Below, piece by piece: positions 10,991 through 22,497 of a stretch of 64,000 nucleotides of DNA. This DNA is from Phaeotremella fagi (Eukaryota > Basidiomycota > Tremellomycetes > Tremellales > Phaeotremellaceae). The number at the start of each line of letters is the position of its first letter. The first letter of the stretch is position 1. Under the pieces are notes generated by a model that saw only the letters and a program-made list of their open reading frames with translations, was not told where the DNA came from and searched no databases. Made by a program: the position numbers and the translations under genes. The DNA is taken from NCBI GenBank assembly GCA_001599715.1, contig BCHU01000015.1, positions 124,001-188,000 on the forward strand, read 5' to 3'.

Positions 10991-11546
10991 GGAGTGTACT
11001 AGTTTAGATTCTTGGGTCTTTTTGGTGGTCTATGTGGGTGTGAGGGTAAAGTCTCTTTTCCTTAATTTCGGTAGTGTAACCTAGTGAAACATTCAAATGT
11101 AGTTCTCAGGTATCATTTTATTTTTAGGTGATACCATGTATCATCAGCCTAGGATTCAAGATGAAATGCAAAGGCTTGTAGCATTGGGCTAAAATGGAGA
11201 AGGAACGAGGATTTACATCCTTTCTAGTCAGTAGTCTTCCTCACGAACCTAGTACAGTTTGATGCCCAATCACGTTGGGAGCTGTAAAGACATTTTAGTG
11301 AGAGTTGGAGAAAGCTGGAGATCAGGGGGGGGAAATCCACGACGTACTGTTGCTATTTAAGGTTTTCTGTATTGGGAAGAAGATGCAGAAGCCGGAGCTG
11401 AGGTTGGATCTTGTTGAGTATTCGCTGTTGATTCTAAACACAAGTTACCAACGAAGTATGCAGTTGAAAGGGGATTGATTTTTCATTTCTCGTTCAGTAT
11501 ACATTCTACTGTGCAGAAAAACATCTCTTGAATCTACAGCACGCTG
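10991..11546. other. Intergenic region
   Basis: About 560 bases with no supported gene. Short A/T runs and a GGGGGGG stretch near 11330 only; presumed 3' UTR of one gene and promoter of the next. Confidence 0.3.
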
Positions 11547-12297
11547 ATGATTCAAAGATTCATCGAGTCAAACTGCCACCAGAATGACTTAGCCACAACG
11601 CAAGCACTTGAAATGAACAACTCAAAAACGACAGCAAATCTAATCCTCAACCTACACATCCAACCAACAAATCCCCCAAAAAAGACAATGAATCAACCCC
11701 ACCTAACTCAATACCCCTACCAACCGTTCTCACCCACAACAACCCTGAACCAACCCCCAACACCGCATCCATTCAACCAGTCCCAACCCCAACCCCAACC
11801 GCGACCTAAAAAGGATGGCGAACAAGACCTCGAGGTCGGTATCGATCTGATCGACACTCAATCTTTTTTGAAAGCTGTGAAATTGGTTGAGGTGGCTAAG
11901 AAGATTTTGGTTGAGATTGAGGGATTGGAATTATCGGTTTTTGGTGAGGTTGGGAATGGGATTGGTCGGTTACAATGTTAGTTGGTTGTTACTATCACAT
12001 TATTTATCAAAGTCAACTAACACCCTCTAGTTCTATATGTCGAATGTAAGTCTAATCCTATCACTTACGTCTATAACCTATTAACTGGGGATAGATGAGA
12101 AAACCCTTGAATTTGTGGAACAGATATTCAAATCCTCACTCATCGGCGGTCTCCCCCTCCTCCCCAAATCTACACCAACGCCGACATTATCAGAACTCAC
12201 CAACTGGGTGGAAGAGAGGGCTGGAACTGAATTCGGTAGGAGGGAGGGTATCAAGGAGGGTATCAAAATATTCGGTGATGTCTTGAAAGTCAAGTAG
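11547..12297 (+). CDS. Hypothetical protein, 215 aa, with a 15-nt microexon
   Basis: Three exons (11547-11976, 12031-12045, 12095-12297) join in phase; the middle exon is only 15 nt and is flanked by CCCTCTAG and GTAAGT. The N-terminal half is low complexity, rich in Pro, Gln, Asn and Thr (PTPHPFNQSQPQPQPRPKK). The C-terminal half is a predicted helical, charged domain (SFLKAVKLVEVAKKILVEIE ... TLSELTNWVEERAGTEFGRR). No family recognised. The continuity of the C-terminal frame across both introns argues strongly that the model is right, while function stays unknown. It is followed 226 bases later by the convergent PH-domain gene. Confidence 0.6.
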
Positions 12298-12522
12298 GCT
12301 GGGTGACAAGGTCATTCTGAGGATCACTAGGATGTCATTCAGAGGAAGTAACGTAGAGGATACCAAAAAACAATATATCTCGCATCAATATATCAAATAA
12401 CTATGAATCGACGTCTGTATCCAATCGTCCCACTATCTCCACTCATCCTCGTGAGTATCACTAAGAGAACTATCCAAAACAAAACACTTGAATATCCAAG
12501 ACCATATATATCACCTTCACGT

Positions 12523-15108
12523 CTATCCCTCAGCGAATCTAATCCTCCTAGCCCGATCTTCAACAATCGGTTCCTCGTCTTCCTCGATATACTGCGCTGC
12601 GTCAGTCGCCCCGAATTCTTGCACTGCAATCATCTCGTCAGTCTCGTCTTCTGTAGACTAAAAGAGGGGACTTACTGATATCAACAACCACCGGTTTATG
12701 CTTCAATCTCGCTGCCCGTCTAGCTCGTCTCGTCGAGGACGTCTCACTCGCCGCTCGTGAACTGATTGACGGTAAACTGAGGACTGAGGCGTTATCTGAA
12801 TCCTTGAGCCCATCAAAACTAGGTTTATGTTTTATCAACATATCACTCAAACTGTTGTTCAGATCGTTAAACTCGTCCTCGTCAATCGGTAGAGGTTTGG
12901 GTTTAGGTGTCGAAGGTCGAACTTTGATATTCGGTGTTGAAGTTTCCATCTCTTGTTCAATCTCGTCATCTAGTGAGATGACAGCGTCAAATCTCGGTTT
13001 CGGTGCTGAACTTCGTGGCGTCTTCTTAGGTGAGACATCGGTATCACCGATCAACTCCTCAGAATCACCGGTGGTAGATTCACTACCTCGTCGTAAACCC
13101 AAACCGTTATCATCGTTGAAAGCGGCACGAGCCAATTGTGTTGGAGTAGGTGGTAGAGGTAACGAACCAGGTGGAGCCGGTTTGGGAGGTGGAATCTTGC
13201 CAGTTCTGGCTTTACGATCGATAGAATTGATACTCCCACTACCAGCTATTGAAGTTGCCGTTGAAGTAATCGATGATCCTGACCACGAAGTCCTCTTGTC
13301 CACACTTCCAAAAGCAGAAACAGGTGTAAGTGGTAAAGTTGGACTTGGGGGTGTTAATTTCGAATTGACAACGGCTGGACTAGCTATACCAGCCAACGTC
13401 GAATTCGAAGATAAAACAGGCGTTTGATCAGTAGAAGTGAGATCACTATCTCCAGATTGAATTTTTTCCATTCGAACGGTTTTGGGACCACTGAAAACAT
13501 CTGGGGTTTCAGGACGAGATAAGAAATCTTTCATGCCCATTGATGAATTCGATTTGATCGATTCGGCTCTTGAAGAGGCTGTTCGTGTTGGAATGTCTGG
13601 TGGTGGCATGAGCGATTTATCTGATTTAGGTTTCAGTATGGGGTCAACCAGTGGTCGGGGTGGTGTAGCCATATCAGATCTGTCGTTAGCTGTGATTCAC
13701 TTGTTGTAATTACCTTAATTCCATTGCTATCGCACCAATCTGTCTGATCCAATCTTGAACCTGTGACCTGATTTCGTTAGCTGAATCCAGTAACATGACC
13801 TACCATTGATTCAACTCCACAACCCATTCATCGTCGTCGAAACGGATTCTCAAAACATGACCACCACGTCCACTCCCCTCTGAACTATCTTTACGAACGA
13901 TCACGTCCGAATTCAATCTTTTCCTTTCAATCTCCCCATCATGATTAACATAGAGACCTTGACCGCGAGATTTTTTCAAAGAATGACTAGGAGATTCAGG
14001 TAAAGACGACGAGTTTGGGGCGAAAACGTGTAAATGGGCAATGACAGTGTAACCAGATGGTAGCGAAACTTTGAAACTGGTTAGAACAAGTAGTTGAGGT
14101 ATCCAATTGGGTTTCAACGAGCCGTTGGGTGATGCCAATAACGATGATATACCTCTGAGTGAACTTGTGCGGTCAGCTGAAGAGGTCAACGTACGTCTAC
14201 TGATGGTAGCTGATAGAATTAAAATTGAATCAAGCGATTGTAAACTGGTTGGGAACGATGGTAACAAGACACTTGGTATTTCAGGTTGATCGTTTTTAGC
14301 GAGAACGAGTAAAGTACTAGTTTCAGTTTGTTTTTCGAACGAATCATTTCTTGATTCGCTGTAAGAATAATTCGATGGTGGACCGTTGGAATCAGTATAG
14401 GAAGTCGAGGTTGAGATGTAGGAATTGGTTGATGAGAGTCGTGATGTTGTTGAGGTTTTGGTTATTGATTTATGGAGAGAATGGGTTGGTGGGGATGGAT
14501 TGAAGGGGGTTAGGTTGAGTGGTTGTAAATGGGGTAGAGAAGAGTTTGAGATCGTTCTAGATGGAGTAGAGAATGAACTTTCACGGGCTGTTTGTCAGTA
14601 TCAACCCACTAAAGCCTAACCTACATCTACTCAATGAAGCACCCTTCTCTTCAAGCACCCCATACAACCCATTACCATCCTTCTTTTTCCTACCTAAACC
14701 TTTAAAGGCACCAATCAAACTACCCCTTTTATCTCTCGAGTCTTCAGAGAACTCAGAGATCGACGAAGCGGACGAAGCGAGTCCAGAAGAATGAGGTAAA
14801 GGTAGAGTTGGAAGGAGGACTGTTGAACCAGCTAGTAAAGTAGGACTTTTACTGTCCTTGTCTTTGGTCAGTTTACCAAGTCCACCCAGAGATTTTGATT
14901 TTGAGGGAGCGATGGAACTAGATTTATGTTTGAGTGAGGAAGACGAAGTGGTGGTGTTGACGGTCGTGGTTGATTTATTCTCGTTACCGGTGAGTGGGAT
15001 TGATAATTCTCCTACATCATTCAACAAATCTTCATCTGATCCAAACGATAATTCGTCTTCCAGTCCGAGGTTCATCACGGGTGGTGGACGGATTGGACGA
15101 CGAGGCAT
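12523..15108 (-). CDS. PH-domain protein with long low-complexity flanks
   Basis: Five exons (15108-14631, 14587-13804, 13767-13714, 13679-12676, 12623-12523) encode 806 residues. The N-terminal about 260 residues are Ser/Thr/Pro-rich and disordered. A folded segment in the centre (FKVSLPSGYTVIAHLHVF ... HVLRIRFDDDEWVVELNQW, then VQDWIRQIGAIAMELR) has the strand pattern and C-terminal Trp-containing helix of a pleckstrin-homology domain, which binds phosphoinositides or partner proteins at membranes. The remaining about 350 residues are Ser/Pro-rich with IPPPKPAPPGSLPLPPTP, a possible SH3/WW ligand. Introns 2 and 3 are 36 and 34 nt; splice choices were fixed by keeping the PH helix in frame. 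Probably a cortical signalling or polarity scaffold, inferred from architecture only. Confidence 0.72.
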
Positions 15109-16165
15109 GGTGTTGAAGTTGGTGTTGGGTGGAGAAAGGATTTATATGACAATGTTCGTGTGATACTATTTCGATTTCATCTGGTCGTCAGCCATCTTGG
15201 ATTAATGAGAGTGGGAATGTAAATGAAATCAGATGGAATGAAGATGTTGAAACGAGATTGAGAATTAATTCAGTTATTCCAGGATCTTGGATCTAGGATG
15301 GAGAAATTGATTAAAGGATGCCATACTCACAAAATGTTTGTGTACTCTATCTGTTGGAATGGGATGAACACGATACAATACGATGATATCTCTATCTCTA
15401 ATACCTATAATTCTTGTTGAATCACCATGAAAACGTTGGCTACCATTGACGACCCCCGTTCCGTGAAAAAAAGAGTTGAGTTGGTGAATTCAGTAGAATA
15501 AGTTACTTCCTAGTTATAACTTAGTATGGTATTGCCCTCGTACCTGTGCCTAGAGTTCGCACAGATGGTGATGAAGACGTGTCTGATAGTGAAGAAGTAG
15601 ATGGATGATAGAGATGAACATTGAGTTACAGGACGATGTTCCCACACCTAACTGAATTCAATCTACAGATTATTTGTATTGAATACAGACCTCAATTACC
15701 ATATTCATTCATTCCATAACCTTAATCTTTACTCTACTCTCTTACCCAAAGATTACACTACATCTAGGGTCTTAAGGTAATTGTAACTATAATCTTATCC
15801 TTTCAAGGTAATTTGGTAACTTTTTTTAACCCATCTGTCTCAGTCTCAGCTAGCCGCAGCATCCCCCTAGGTACTTCCCTCAAGGTTATTCTTCTTCACC
15901 TCCCCCCTGCCCCCCCTATCCCCCCCTACCCTCCCCTGTCTCTCGTTATCCCGAAACTAAAACAACTAAATTGACGAACTCGGCATTAATAAACGTAATC
16001 TTCACTTATAGTACTTTGGTGGCTGAATGGCTTTCGGGTGGCTTACACGTACTAAGCAAGAAGATCACCATCAAAGTACTTGACTGCATGCATCAACGAT
16101 AAGCATGCATAAGTAAAGATCCTCAGTATACTGGCTGAGAACTGCAACCAGTGACATAGAAGCAT
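15109..16165. other. 1.06-kb intergenic region
   Basis: Lies upstream of the leftward PH-domain gene and downstream of the leftward methyltransferase gene. It holds a very C-rich tract (described separately) and a small imperfect inverted repeat around 16010-16080 (AGTACTTT pairing with AAAGTACT). No coding frame is convincing. Confidence 0.35.
15902..15936 (-). repeat. G-quadruplex-capable tract (C runs on + strand)
   Basis: C runs of 6, 7, 7, 3 and 4 bases are separated by 1-3 bases (TG, TAT, TA, T). On the minus strand this is a dense run of guanines matching the G3+N1-7 quadruplex pattern, about 800 bases upstream of the PH-domain gene start. Nothing like it occurs elsewhere in the window. 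Confidence 0.6.
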
Positions 16166-17505
16166 CTACCTCGCTCCCCAGCCAATTCTAACCACTTTCC
16201 TTCCTACGCCCATGATCCAGTCCTTAACTCCAATCCACCAACCGTCTTGTCGTTCAACGATAGACAAGAAAGATTGAATACCACCACCAACACCAAAGTA
16301 AAGAACCTACACAGTGTCAAGTCAATAATGTAGCAGCAAAATACCATGGACCTACCTTGGCAGCTACGAGAATAACGGTTTCTGCGGAACTCTCTAAGGG
16401 TCGACTAACCCAAGAATCTTTATCTTCAACTTTCAAACTTTCTAAACTCTTTTCCAAATCAACTTGAACAACAGTGGAATGAGAACGATAACAAGAATGC
16501 AGAACGTCCAATAAAGAATCCACCGATTCAACAGAATAAATAGTTTCTGCCGTTAAAACCAAATCAAATTTATCTTCTGAATCCCTAAACCCCCGTGCTA
16601 GACCTGACCAATCTCCGTATGTAAAGACTAAATCTATCCCATGAGACTCGATAACATCTTTAAAAGCGTCCAAGAGCTCTGGGGTAATATCTAATGATCC
16701 TGGTAAAGTGAGATCTGGAATTATGGTTTCCACATCGACAGTATCGTCTGGTTGGGTAAGGACTGAAGTTGGGAGATAGGGGAGGGTGGCTAGGATCAGG
16801 TTGGGGAGGGTGACAAGCGATAGCACGAGTTGGTTGTAATCTTGTAGATGGAATATAGTTTTAGTTTTCGCGTCTGTCTTCGTACTGGATTGTGTGAGGG
16901 TATCCAACAAAGATCGCAACAAAAAAGCCGTAGGTAGAGCAGTTCCACACCCAACCTAAACTCCATCAAAACCAAGAAATCCAAAATCACTCACCTCGAG
17001 GATCCTCCCATTTCTCACCCAGCCACCCAAATCCCCTGTCGTCCCCCGACATCCACTAAGAACTTCAATCAAATCCACACCCCCCTCCCAAGTTTTCAAT
17101 CCACCCTCGTACAATCCAGGAATCAGATCAGTTGACGAATCGACGAATTCTGATTCGTTTCGACGGGGTTCGGTGTCAGATTCTGGAGTTACTGTTGAGG
17201 TGGAGGCTATTAGTTGGAAACGGGCGTCGAAGAGATCACGTCGTAAGATTGAAGTTGGGAGATTTGGGTGGGAGAGTGGGGTGTAAGAGATTGAGGAGGG
17301 TAGGGTGGATATCTGATGTTAGTTCTGCTTTGGGGTTTTGACGTACTAGTTCATCGAGTGTTATTCTGTAGCATGGTTTCACCTGTTGGGGTTTGGTTTC
17401 TTGAGGTAGAGTCGATGGTCCAGCTATAGGTTCGTCTTCCTCATCCTTGTTCGTCAGTAGAGTTGAAGAATGACAACTTACGAGTTGAAAATCGAATTTG
17501 AACAT
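16166..17505 (-). CDS. HPM1: Protein-histidine N-methyltransferase (METTL18/Hpm1 type)
   Basis: Five exons (17505-17482, 17445-17347, 17312-16995, 16955-16356, 16306-16166) give 393 residues. Family hallmarks in order: an N-terminal FxFDF, DELISTLPSSISYTPL, LRRDLFDARFQLIAS, LIPGLYEGGLKTWEG, the SAM-binding motif I LEVGCGTALP, then DLVLTAETIYS and the C-terminal LYFGVGGGIQSF. The enzyme methylates a histidine of ribosomal protein uL3 in yeast and human. The family includes other targets, so substrate is inferred. The first intron is 36 nt without a stop and might sometimes be retained; the second is 34 nt and its removal is needed to restore the conserved LPSSISYTPL. Length matches the family (about 380 aa). 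Confidence 0.93.
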
Positions 17506-17783
17506 GGTTTTGGAGTTGATCGCTGATCTTTCTTGAGGTGGTTAGCCCGGTGTGTTGGAGTATAGTCGAAGAACAGTTATATCTATTAAGTCGAGTTCGG
17601 ATGGATAGAAACAGAATGTGAAGCAAAGCAATTTGTTGTCAATCTTGAAAAATTCAAAAAGCAGAATAAAAATTACGTTATTTTATTTGGTGAATTTAAA
17701 TTTTGGATTTTCCATTCCTTCAACTTCCAACATCATCCTTTATAACCAATAAAGAAACAATATACATAGAGAATCACCTCAAA

Positions 17784-18723
17784 ATGCCTCATAAACGTAA
17801 GTCAATCTACTAATGCAGTGCATGACCACAGCTGACCAAAAAAACAGGAGCGAAAAGATCCATCCGTCTCGAAGAAACAGCCAAAAAGTGAGTCAACCCC
17901 TAACTAAATTCGTGAAATTAACACAATCTACAGAGGTCAAAATCTGGCTCCCAAAACCCTCCCATCCACCTCCGTCTACGCATACGACGATACCCCTCGC
18001 TCCGGAGCCCGTATCCTCAACTCCTCAAAAGTCCAAAAAGCATTCCACGAATCGGGCAAAAGGACATCAGAGGATACCGGTGAACGTAGTCGTAAAACCA
18101 AATCCCAGCCCAACCCCAACCCCAACCCCAACCCCAACACCCAAAAGAAGAAGACATCGATACCAAAGATCTCAGCTAACGAGACTCTGGGTGAATACAA
18201 TCGTCGAATTGAAAGTCTTTTACGACCTGGATTGAGTGGTGCGATCAAAGATGCTGCTATGATCAAAACCACACAAGAACGAGTGATTCGAGAGGAGAAG
18301 AAGGCTAGGAAACAAGCACAGAAGGAGGAGAAAATGAGGAAGAACGGGTTATTACCTGAAACTGAACTTTTCAGTACCGACAACAACAATAAACGGAAAC
18401 GAGGAGTTGAAGATGAACAACCTACTTTACGACCGATAAAGGAATTCGCTAGTATCCCACCACCGAGACGGTTGAACGATATCGTCCAAGCTCCACCTCA
18501 ATTACCTCATCTTCGACAATCTAAAACTTCTAGTGCTGCTGATTCTTTGAAGGGCGCTTTTGGGGTTACGGGACGTACCCCGTTATCTGTTGGTCAGGCT
18601 CGGTTGATGGAGGAAGAGAGGGAGAGGGTTGTTCAGAGATATCGGGAGATGAAGGCTAGTAAATTGGCTGAGAGGGAGAAGGAACGGGAACGGGAACGTG
18701 AGGTGAAGAAAGGGAAGAAGTAG
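17784..18723 (+). CDS. Conserved basic coiled-coil protein (MPHKRAKRS N-terminus), nuclear type
   Basis: Three exons (17784-17796, 17848-17887, 17934-18723) give 280 residues. The start MPHKRAKRSIRLEE followed by GQNLAP and ARILNSSKVQKAFHE matches a conserved fungal family of small Lys/Arg-rich proteins that I know only as uncharacterised, nucleolar/nuclear-looking. The C-terminal half is highly charged and helical (EKKARKQAQKEEKMRKNG; EREKEREREREVKKGKK), a likely coiled coil with nuclear localisation signals. A PN dipeptide repeat interrupts the middle. A role in ribosome biogenesis is possible but only inferred from composition. It diverges from HPM1 with 278 bases between starts. Confidence 0.78.
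18109..18138 (+). repeat. Hexanucleotide repeat (CCCAAC)5 inside coding exon
   Basis: Five perfect units, in frame as alternating Pro-Asn codons within the basic protein gene. Being a multiple of three it can change length without breaking the frame. Confidence 0.85.
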
Positions 18724-19676
18724 ATGTTGTTGGATGGGTGGATGGGTTAGAGATGGTTTGGTGTCAAGGGGTTAGGCGATGGTGTTATCATTTCATCGAC
18801 CGAAGGGTCGTAATCGACATAATCTCTATCACCCGGATATCATACGACACGGTGATTCGCATATGTTCCACTTGAAACCTATATGGTCGAATAAATCATC
18901 CCAATTAAACAAATACCATCATCACGAAAAGGTCTCGATAGCAACAGATCATCCAAAATTACAAAACATCTCCAGCTCACATATAAGGTATACCTGAACA
19001 TCTCAAGCACTTAAACACCTACTACGTTTTTCTCTTCTCAAACGATAATCGAAATAGGGACATTAATCATAACCTCACATTGATTAGTGGAAGTTTTCGA
19101 TCAGATGCTTTAGAAATTTGGTATGACGAGTCCGCGTCAAGTATACTGTAGTACGGTCAGTATCCGAGTACAACTGTAATATCCATGATAGACATGAAAC
19201 CTAGATAAAAGTCCTTTGATTTGGGTATAACAGTTGGCACCTTCTCCCAGCCAAATATCCTTTTGCCTAAGGAGATCAAACTTGTTCCTAAGACAGTGAA
19301 AGCGATCTGATTCATAGACTCCCCGCTGCTAGGTTCTCCAAAGATTTCTTGGTAACCTTCCGTTCCGAGGCAATGATGAATTCTTCGAAACCCTCGCTTT
19401 TGACATCTCCAAGTCATTTGTGGATAGAGATGAGGTGAATGAGGTTTTCAAAACTGGTTGTTCTTTAGACCCAGCTCGTGTCAGTTTTGGTGAACCTCGG
19501 TCTAAATAAAACAACCCTCAGTGATCGAGTTGTAACTGTAAATAGAAAACATGGGTTTGGCATTTGCATCAGAAACTTTTACGATTAAGTAACATTCATT
19601 TTGTGAGAAAAGTGGATATTGAGATCTGTCTAACTATATACAGTGCCATCGATACTCGAGAACCATACAGTACCTA
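18724..19676. other. Intergenic region, possible gene remnant
   Basis: About 950 bases. Two overlapping leftward frames (19157-19417 and 19329-19514) show some hydrophobic patterning but have no continuous model, weak start codons and no recognisable family. They may be chance frames or a decayed gene. The rest looks like 3' flanking sequence. Confidence 0.3.
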
Positions 19677-20468
19677 TCACCGACGTCCGTTAACGCTACT
19701 TTCTGATACACGACGATACTCATTTCTAAGTCTCTTCCAAACGATAGTATTATAATTCAGATAACTGTACAAACTCTGTGTCTGAGGAGAACTGTGGTAT
19801 TCTTCGATATCTCCCAGTATATCTCGAGAGATTTCAGTGATTGCTTCGATTCTTGTTGCGTTGGAGGTATCGGTGATAGCTCTCAGATCTTGGTTACCGA
19901 TTCCCTGTGAGAGTGTGAGATAGAGTAGGAGGACGGAGCTACAGTGTTAACAGTACATGAAATTTGTTCTACTGTCAGTGTGGGAAGAACTTGAGGATTG
20001 TATGTAGAGGTACACAGTGACATACCTAGAATGTCTATTGACGTTAAGTTCTTGAACACGTCGCCAGGCGAAGTACTGTTGTTCAACATGTTCCAACCTT
20101 TCTCCACTAACAACACCGAAATCCAACAAACTTCTCCCGTCAGCTAACCAATCTTCAAACCTATCATCGACTATAGCGTCCAGCAAATTAAGTCCTTCTC
20201 TGGTACCCGTGAAATCCCTGAAATCTGATCGTCGTAACAATCGAAAAGCTTCTTCAATGGCTCCTCTTGAGATACTGTTGCTTGGGGAATTATCGTTTTG
20301 TAACACTAACATTCAAAATCAATTGTCAGTTGGTTTAGCCTTCTGAATGAGGAATGGGAGACACGTACTTGATTCGTCTGCGTCTACGTATGAAAAATCG
20401 GCATCGGTTACGACTGGTGCTAAGTTATAAGTTGAATTTATAGGACTACGAGCGTAACGTGAAGACAT
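19677..20468 (-). CDS. Hypothetical protein, 213 aa, tandem copy A
   Basis: Three exons (20468-20369, 20305-20026, 19938-19677). The protein is soluble and acidic: a variable N-terminus (MSSRYARSPINS), then EEAFRLLRRSDFRDFTGTREG, LLDAIVDDRFEDWLADGRSLLDFG, and a C-terminal helix IGNQDLRAITDTSNATRIEA followed by ITEISRDILGDIEEY. The next gene upstream (21010-21757) encodes a clear paralogue with the same intron positions and phases, which validates both models. No known domain is recognised; no signal peptide. Compared with copy B the C-terminal end is about ten residues longer (ends VSESSVNGRR). Function unknown; the conserved acidic-helical core suggests a protein-interaction role, which is speculation. 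Confidence 0.72.
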
Positions 20469-21009
20469 GGTGTTGAAACCAAGTTTAGAAATCCAAGAAA
20501 GAAAATGAAAGATGAAGATGAAAGAGAATGAAAAAGTCTTTTACTTAACACGCCACACCTAGCTCCATTGTAAAACTAAAGCTCCAAGATAACACCCATG
20601 TACTTCTTCCGAAAACCGAAAAGGAAGACTGTCATCTTCCTTTTTCATTTGAAAGAAGACTCGAAGGATGAAAGCAATAGATTAGTGACCGATGAACACC
20701 GATAGGACTTTCAGATATGTACAGTGGACAGCAGGATTCTGAAAGGAGGAAAGATGAGAATGGTAAGAAACGTCATAATTAGATAATCACTGTGCGCTAG
20801 TAGACTTCGTTACACAAGGATTCGTTGGACTAATGATCGCCTTCTGATCTCGCGCTGTGATGGTTGTTACTTTTATCTCTGATATCGGAGGTAGATTGGC
20901 AATGTGTAGCATGGTCCGAGAATCGAGGAGAAAAGTTAGAATCTGATATGAGCAAACGGTATCAAAGAATCCATACAAATTCTAAAGTAAGTAAGAACCA
21001 CAATACAAC
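20469..21009. other. Intergenic region with duplicated promoter
   Basis: Upstream of copy A the sequence repeats, with few changes, the upstream flank of copy B: CCTAGCTCCATTGTA, AAGCTCCAAGAT, TGTACTTCTTCCGAAAAC and CCGATGAACACCGATAGGA occur in the same order near 20560-20710 and 21852-21985. The duplication therefore included the promoter. Confidence 0.7.
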
Positions 21010-21757
21010 TCAATGATCACGGTAATCATCTCTACGTCTCTCCCAAACAGGATTATCAGACAGATAATCAATCAAACTTTGATCACCACTGGAACGACGA
21101 TATTCACGAATATCGTCCAATATATCATTAGAGATTTCAGTGATTGCCTGAATCCTGGTTGAGTTAGAAGTATCAGTGATAGCTCTCAAATGTTCATCAT
21201 CGATTTCATGTGAGATTCTGAGATAAAGTAAGAGCGTTGAACTAAATATTTTCGTTCAAAGTCAGCATTACAGCTTCTAAACATTCGTTTCACACACCTA
21301 GTATCTCTGTTAACATGAATTTCCTGGACAGGAGCACGTTGCCAATCATCATGTTGTTGTTCAACATATCTTGACCTAGCTCCACTAGCTATTCCAAAAT
21401 CCAACAAACTTCTTCCGGAAGCTAACCAATCTTCGAGCCTCCCATCAACAACAGCGTCTAACAGAATCAATCCTTCAGAGGTATTGACGAAATCTTCGAA
21501 ATCGGAGAGTTGCAACGGTCTTAAAGCTTCTCGGATAGTTTCTTCTGGGAGTGTTTCGTTTTCAGAGGAACCGTTTGATAACACTAACATCAAATCAATT
21601 TTTTTTTTCTATTTTCAGTATTTGGCCTTCGGAATGGGAAACACTTACTAGCACTAGAATCTTCCGCTGGTATGTACGAATAATCATCATCTGTTACAAT
21701 TGGTACTTCCAAATTAGGATTTGAACTCCAAGGACTGACATCGTAACGTGAAGCCAT
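21010..21757 (-). CDS. Hypothetical protein, 208 aa, tandem copy B
   Basis: Three exons (21757-21649, 21583-21298, 21241-21010) with the same architecture as copy A. It starts MASRYDVSPWSSNPNLE and carries the shared core (REALRPLQLSDFEDFVNTSEG; LLDAVVDGRLEDWLASGRSL; HLRAITDTSNSTRIQA) and ends NPVWERRRDDYRDH. Intron 1 splits the same codon in both copies (after an A, before TGTTA), and intron 2 splits an Ser codon after AG in both. The conserved residues concentrate in exon 2 and the last exon, while the N-terminal 40 residues differ. No known domain. Same strand and order as copy A, so a simple head-to-tail duplication. Confidence 0.72.
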
Positions 21758-22497
21758 GGTGTTGAAACCAAGATAAAAAATCAAGAAAGAAATGAATTTA
21801 TGAAAGAGGATCCAATGGACCGCAATCCAAAGTCTTATAATTAACAAACTCCACCCCTAGCTCCATTGTAGAGCTAAAGCTCCAAGATGACACCTATGTA
21901 CTTCTTCCGAAAACTAAATGGAAGACCACCTTTTCATGGAAGTCTCGAACGATGAAAGCAAGACCGATGAACACCGATAGGAATGTCCTTTGATGAGAGG
22001 TTTGGAGTGTGCCACTTTCTCGGAGCCATTTAGCTCTGATACAACGCAAGTCAGTGGGAGTGTAGATTTTCATTTGGGGTTTGAGGGATGTGGAGTAGGA
22101 AGGTGATGGCTTCCAAAATATTCGTGTGGGTCTGCACTGGTGTTGAAATGATCTGCTGCACTTACCCACTACGATAATCGGGAAACACTTGATGTCTCCT
22201 TGGTATGTAACTTCCAAAATTTTACTCGTACTCTTCATTTTGAGCATAGCAAGCAACGCATTCTTTCAACCATTGATATGGACTATCCACAAGATCGTTC
22301 TTTATGATTATCAGAATCAACCCTGATGAAGTCAACTGAATCGCAATAGTTTCTCAACCCGCGTCCATAGTTCATTGCGTCAGTATAGCCAAAATGCCTA
22401 CATCGAACCCATTCAATAGTCATCAAACCATACATCAACTACGTAACGACCCAACATGACCAATAAACCAGATCCAACAAAAGAATCCAATCTAAAT
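21758..22497. other. Intergenic region
   Basis: The first about 230 bases are the promoter flank shared with tandem copy A. The remainder up to the eL15 stop has a leftward open frame (21894-22256) overlapping the duplicated flank, without homologous counterpart, judged non-coding. Confidence 0.35.

Noticed and set aside
12804..13427. 207-codon open frame on the + strand
   Set aside because: It is antisense to the long Ser/Pro-rich exon of the PH-domain gene; low-complexity coding sequence often leaves the opposite strand open.
16010..16080. Inverted repeat AGTACTTTGGTG / CACCATCAAAGTACT considered as a structured RNA
   Set aside because: Stem is short and bulged with a long unpaired loop; no tRNA or snoRNA boxes.
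19157..19514. Two overlapping leftward frames considered as a third copy of the 19.7-21.8 kb family
   Set aside because: Neither shares the conserved core blocks of the pair, and no spliced model links them.
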